From positions 15,004,001 through 15,068,000 of the forward strand of contig OZ199838.1 in NCBI GenBank assembly GCA_964304625.1: DNA of 64,000 bases. The letters run 5' to 3'. This stretch comes from Kudoa neothunni (lineage: Eukaryota > Cnidaria). Both the position numbers and the translations under genes were made by a program. Under the pieces are notes generated by a model. The model worked only from the letters and a program-made list of their open reading frames with translations. It was not told the origin of the DNA and made no database searches. Of the stretch, positions 59,793 through 64,000 are shown piece after piece (positions within the stretch are counted from its first letter, which is position 1; the number at the start of each line of letters is the position of its first letter).

Positions 59793-61311
59793 ATGGCGGA
59801 GTTTATACTTTTGAAAACTATACGAAATAACTACAAAATACTTTATAAGCAGCATTTTTACGTCACGACAACATCAAATGATGATACACAATATTGGAGG
59901 TGTCAGCAAAGAAAATGTCGCGGTAAGTTGCAAACTTCGTTGTTGCCGGATATTTGTAGAATTGTGACCGTTGACGAGCATAATCACACCGCTGATGACA
60001 ATCACAGAAAAAAAGTGTTATTAAATAATGAAGTAAGGACTGTTGCTGAAGAAACGATATATTCTACGAACAATGTTTACAGCCAATGGACCAACAGAAA
60101 ACCAATAGAGGAACTCCCAATATTTAACAAAAAAACGGTCTATAAACTGATCCAAAGCACGAGAAAAAGGATGAGCATCTCGATTGTAAATGAGACTGTT
60201 ATGTATTTTGTAAGCAGGCAGTGCAGAGAAAAACACAGATTAAAAATGGACCGCGTTCAGATTAGCGGAAGTGTTCAAACTTTCGCGAAGTTTGTGAATA
60301 CATAAACAAATACTTAACAGAGACCAACTTGTTAAACAATGGAATATTTACATTAAGAGGGAAAAAATTCTGTTATTACGATAATGGATCCCTTTGCACA
60401 AAAAAGAATGATAATATTTTCTACAGAGGAAAATATAAGTCACTTAAACAATTCAAATATTTGGCTCTCCGATGGAACGTTTTAAGGTTGTACCCAAAGG
60501 GTTCTATCAACTTTATGTTATCCATGGTGTAATTTTTAACAGGGTATTTCCATTAGTATTTATTTTAATGCCTGGAAAAACTGAAGAGGATTATAACCTT
60601 ATGATCAACATAATGAAAGAAACCCTACATATTAAAATTACCTGATAATTTAATAATTGATTTTGAAAAAGCAGTGTATAATGCTTTTAAAAAAGCACCA
60701 AAAACAATTAATATCCAATTTTATACCTTCCATTTTGGGCAAGCAGTTTGGAGGAAAATTAAAAAAATAGGTTTATTACAAGATGCACAAAAGAACATTG
60801 AGCTTCGATGCCTATTCAAATGGTCACATCGTTATCATTTGTACCTCCTAATTTTCGTCCAAAAAGAATTTGAAAAATTGAAAAAAATATTCAAACAATT
60901 TCAATAATGAAAAAAATTGGAATATTTTTTAAATATTTCATCGAAACATATATAGAAAATTCAAAATTTCCTCCTACTTTTTGGAACTCGTTTGAACGAG
61001 TGATGAAAAATATTCCATTGACAACAAATAGTTGTGAAAGCTTCAATCGACATTTCTTCGACCGCTTTGATCAATCACACGCTGGGCTTGATTGTTTGAT
61101 AGACAAATTAAAGCAAGCGCAAAGTTCAATTGAGCAAGATATCGAGTTTCAGTTAACAAATCCAAATAATAATAATAATAATAATAACCAACCTATGAAA
61201 CAGCAAGAAAAAATGGATTCAATCAAAGCTATGTGCGATAATTATCCGTCTTATTACGATCTGTTCTATTTAAGAGCAATTAGTAAATTATATAACTGGA
61301 ACTTTGAATAG
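59793..61311 (+). pseudogene. FLYWCH/MULE transposase, broken
   Basis: From MAEFILLKTIRNNYKILYK an N-terminal FLYWCH-type zinc finger follows (YWRCQQRKCRGKL, then DEHNH). After a frame change near 60300 the MULE region reads PKGFYQLYVIHGV, then PLVFILMPGKTEED, then IIDFEKAVYNAFKKAPKT and FYTFHFGQAVWRKIKKIGL, which match the catalytic stretch of MULE transposases (D-F-E, then C/H-x2-H). The C-terminal frame has NSCESFNRHFFDRF and an Asn run (eight or more) before a short end. Stops or frame changes near 60303, 60532, 60643 and 60905 break it. All the main blocks are present. Confidence 0.8.
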
Positions 61312-61500
61312 AATAGATTTTAAAAATATAAACACTATATATTCGCACTTTTCTATGTAAAACTCACACGCATGCGCGCAGATGGCGACATCTCGCCATC
61401 TGCTCACAACGCATACATCGTTGTTGACCTATGCCGTCATTATGAAACGCCACTAGTTCTTACTATTAGTATTTAACCCTTCATTATTATTTCTTTATAT
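61312..61500. other. Probable right end of a MULE
   Basis: Contains AGATGGCGACATCTCGCCATCTG, itself a palindrome-like stretch, and TGCGCGCA runs. It pairs with 59580-59640. The hAT element starts at 61501. Confidence 0.4.
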
Positions 61501-63933
61501 CAGGGGTCTCCAAACTTTTCGAGGCTAGGGTCACATTGGGTTGTTGATATTATTCCGAGGGGTCGCATTAAAAATTTAAACAAAAAAAACTTGAAAATCT
61601 AAATAAGTGCGCATGCAAAAATTTCTAGAGGCGAAATAATAAATAAATAAAACAGGAACAATAATACGTTTATTTTCCTTTGTGTGAAGAGTGAAGTTGT
61701 TTCAGATCTGATATAATAATATCCCATTGTGGTGTGAACTTTGACGTCCCATCATCAATATTGAATTTAAGTGACCGTCAGACAACCAGTGTTCTGTATG
61801 CGGATTTCACATATTTCATTTTGGAAAATGTTTTCTCGCACAAATAAGTTGTGGAAAATATTGAAATATATTTACTAGCAAAAGATACAAGATTCGGAAA
61901 ATCACGACGAGGCAAAAGCTTATAAAACTGTAATAAATTATTTTCATTATATTTACGTTTGTATATTTCATTCGCTTGAAGGTCAATGACTTCCATTTGC
62001 AGCTCCGCAGGTAATTGGCAGATGTGACATCCAAAAGGATTTTCGAATATTAAAATATTCGAGGAAAATGTCTCAATATCGTTGAAACGCTCATCAAACT
62101 GCTGCATTAAATTGGAAAGAGCGTTTTGGACGACAACAGTTGGAAAAGATACATTACTTTGTTGGGCGTACTTTTTCACAACGTGAAAAATGGTTTGAAA
62201 CAATTATTATTTAATTGTGAATTAAATGAAATCAATTTCTGTCGAAACGCTTTCACTAATGAATAAACATCGTTTATTTAACAATGTTTCGCCTTGCAAT
62301 TTAAGAATGAAATTGTTCAGGTGTACTGTCAAATCTGCAAAAAAAGCCAATTTCCAGAGCCAATCATCATTTTTTAACAAATTTGGAGGATTATTATGTT
62401 CGGTAAGAAAAAAAAACTAATTTCTGCCCTTAAGCCAAAGAATCGACTTAAAACCTTTCCACAGCTAAGTCACCTCACATTTGTGTAATACGGCAAATCC
62501 AAGTATTCTGCATTTGAATCTTTTAAAAATTCTTTAAATTGTCTATAATGGAGTCCATATGACCGGATAAAATTAACAGTGGAAACAACGGGATTTAACA
62601 CTGATGACAGGTCCTTATTCTTTCCACAGAGAGCTTGTTGATGAAATAATTCATTGAAGAGCCAAAGGTTTTTGTACACCGGGGTTTTCGACCGCTTTAT
62701 ATATTTGTCCAACCAAGCCTTTTGTGTTCTCACTCATATTTCTACCCCCATCAGTAGTGATGCATATAAGTTTAATCCAGTCTAGGTTGAAATTTTGGAA
62801 TGACTTTTTAATCTCGTTAAATAGATCGAGACCCCTTGTAGTTCCATGCATGTTATGTACGGAGAGGAGTTCCTCTGTAACTTCCAGTTCGATATTTACC
62901 CCTCTAATGAAAAATAAAAGTTGAGAGGTGTTTGAAATATCAGTGAATTCACCCAGGGCGATAGAAAAGCAAACAAATTTCTCTATTTTGTCTCGTAATT
63001 GCGAAATAATATTTTCACCAATATTTTCCACTCTACGACTTATTGTGTTAGCCGAAAGACTTACCTCAGAAAATGAGCCGGCTTTTTCAGGATATACTTC
63101 GTTCACCATGTCCTTTAGAGCTTCCTTGAAAATTTCATCATCCGAAAATGGTTTCCCCTTTTTGGCTAACAAATAGGCCACGCAAAAACTAGCTCTTGTG
63201 GCCGCTTCATTTTCATGGGAAATTTTTTTGAAGATCAGTTGTCTCGACAAAAAAATTATTTTTTAATGTTCTGAACTTCTCGGTACGAACAATTCCATTG
63301 TATTTTGAATACTCCGACGAGTGTTTTGTCTCGTAATATCTGCGAATATTAAATTCTTTCAGTACTGTGATAGTGTTGTCACAAATAACGCTTATTGCTT
63401 TGCTGCCCGATTTAGTAACAAAGTACTCTGTGTTCCACTTATCGTTAAACATTCGACACTCAAGGTCAATTTTTCTCTTTCGTCCATAATCCGCCATCTC
63501 CACATGATAAATCAAAGAGATGCAGCACGTGAAAACGAACACAGATAAGCGAGAATGATTGAAAACCCTTGTTGTTATACGTGCCATTAAACTATTATTT
63601 AACCAATAAAAATATTCTATATATAAATCAATATTTGGAAGTTTCCTGAAAAAAATTACGATTTTTGTATAAATATATCTTTAAATATCCTGATATTTGT
63701 AATATGAATAAAGGATAATATTACTATACGAGCACCGAGAATGCAAAATTTCCAATGTTTATGATTAAGTTTGATAATAACGATAACGATTATTCTGAAA
63801 GAACTTAACTTATGTATCTAACAAGACAATTTTTACGCGCGTTGTGTACCATTCAGTAGCATAGTAACACTGATTAACCATATTTTACATGTCATTATGG
63901 GAACGTCCGGGGGCCGTAGTTTGGAGACCCCTG
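61501..63933 (-). mobile_element. hAT transposon, full length, decayed
   Basis: The ends are CAGGGGTCTCCAAACT and AGTTTGGAGACCCCTG, a perfect hAT inverted repeat of about 15 bases. The flanks CTTTATAT (61493-61500) and CTCTATAT (63934-63941) match at seven of eight bases. The 2433-base length and a BED-finger transposase on the minus strand fit an autonomous ancestor. Confidence 0.92.
61778..63496 (-). pseudogene. hAT transposase (GTF2IRD2/ZBED5-like), lightly broken
   Basis: From MADYGRKRKIDLECRMF (63496) the N terminus is a BED-type finger as in ZBED5/SCAND3/GTF2IRD2-like proteins (FNDKWNTEYFV, then ICD and RYYETKH). The long middle frame (62651-63250) has ENEAATRASFCVAYLLAKKG, SLSANTISRRVENI, FSIALGEFTDISNTSQLLFF (first catalytic Asp region) and CITTDGGRNMSENTKGLVG (second Asp). 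The C-terminal dimerisation region reads FPNLVSFASKYISIFSTTYLCEKTFSKMKYVKS. Frame changes occur near 63250, 62650 and between 62470 and 62203. The three core regions are in order, so decay is modest. Confidence 0.85.
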
Positions 63934-64000
63934 CTCTATATCATCACATTTCACCTGTTTTATATTCATGTGCACGTCGCAAGACGATTCGACAATCTGG

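Overview
The window is AT-rich animal DNA. It holds four host genes with very short introns, crowded by DNA transposons and Ty3/gypsy retroelements. A divergent integrin alpha gene points to a metazoan. The AT bias, introns as short as about 35 bases, and the mix of IS1595-type (Merlin), ZSWIM-type MULE, pogo, piggyBac, Tc1-like and hAT elements fit a fast-evolving parasitic animal. A myxozoan cnidarian is my best guess, made from general knowledge and not proven here. There is no bacterial operon, CRISPR array or phage.

Host genes: (1) mitochondrial ribosome recycling factor (MRRF, + strand, 2939-4029, five or six exons); (2) signal sequence receptor alpha, TRAP-alpha (SSR1, - strand, 14239-15365); (3) mitochondrial Era-like GTPase (ERAL1, - strand, 15521-16942), just upstream of SSR1 on the same strand; (4) integrin alpha (+ strand, 40226-44631), with an almost absent cytoplasmic tail. 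Two of the four serve mitochondrial translation.

Layout. 1-2880: a piggyBac-type end and a broken Tigger/pogo element. 2939-4029: MRRF. 4586-7115: a piggyBac element carrying a hAT MITE. 7448-9203: a pogo MITE and a small solo LTR. 9891-13081: nested piggyBac elements. 14239-16942: SSR1 and ERAL1. 17083-26354: a hAT MITE, a Tc1-like element, two divergently oriented Merlin transposases, a pogo element, and an IS1595-type element with terminal inverted repeats of about 260 bases. 26454-34123: one MULE with 9-base target duplication, itself invaded by a Merlin MITE and a young gypsy element. 34540-38181: an older gypsy element. 40226-44631: integrin alpha. 44679-58442: a 6.8 kb segment present twice around a 200-N gap, almost certainly one locus assembled twice. 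58443-63933: a ZSWIM-type fragment, a FLYWCH/MULE transposase and a full-length hAT element.

Nothing amounts to a clearly new functional system. The best leads are the tail-less integrin alpha, the IS1595-type element with long inverted repeats, the shared GGGGTC...GACCCC hairpin just inside piggyBac ends, and a Tc1-like family whose copies share the same defective transposase.
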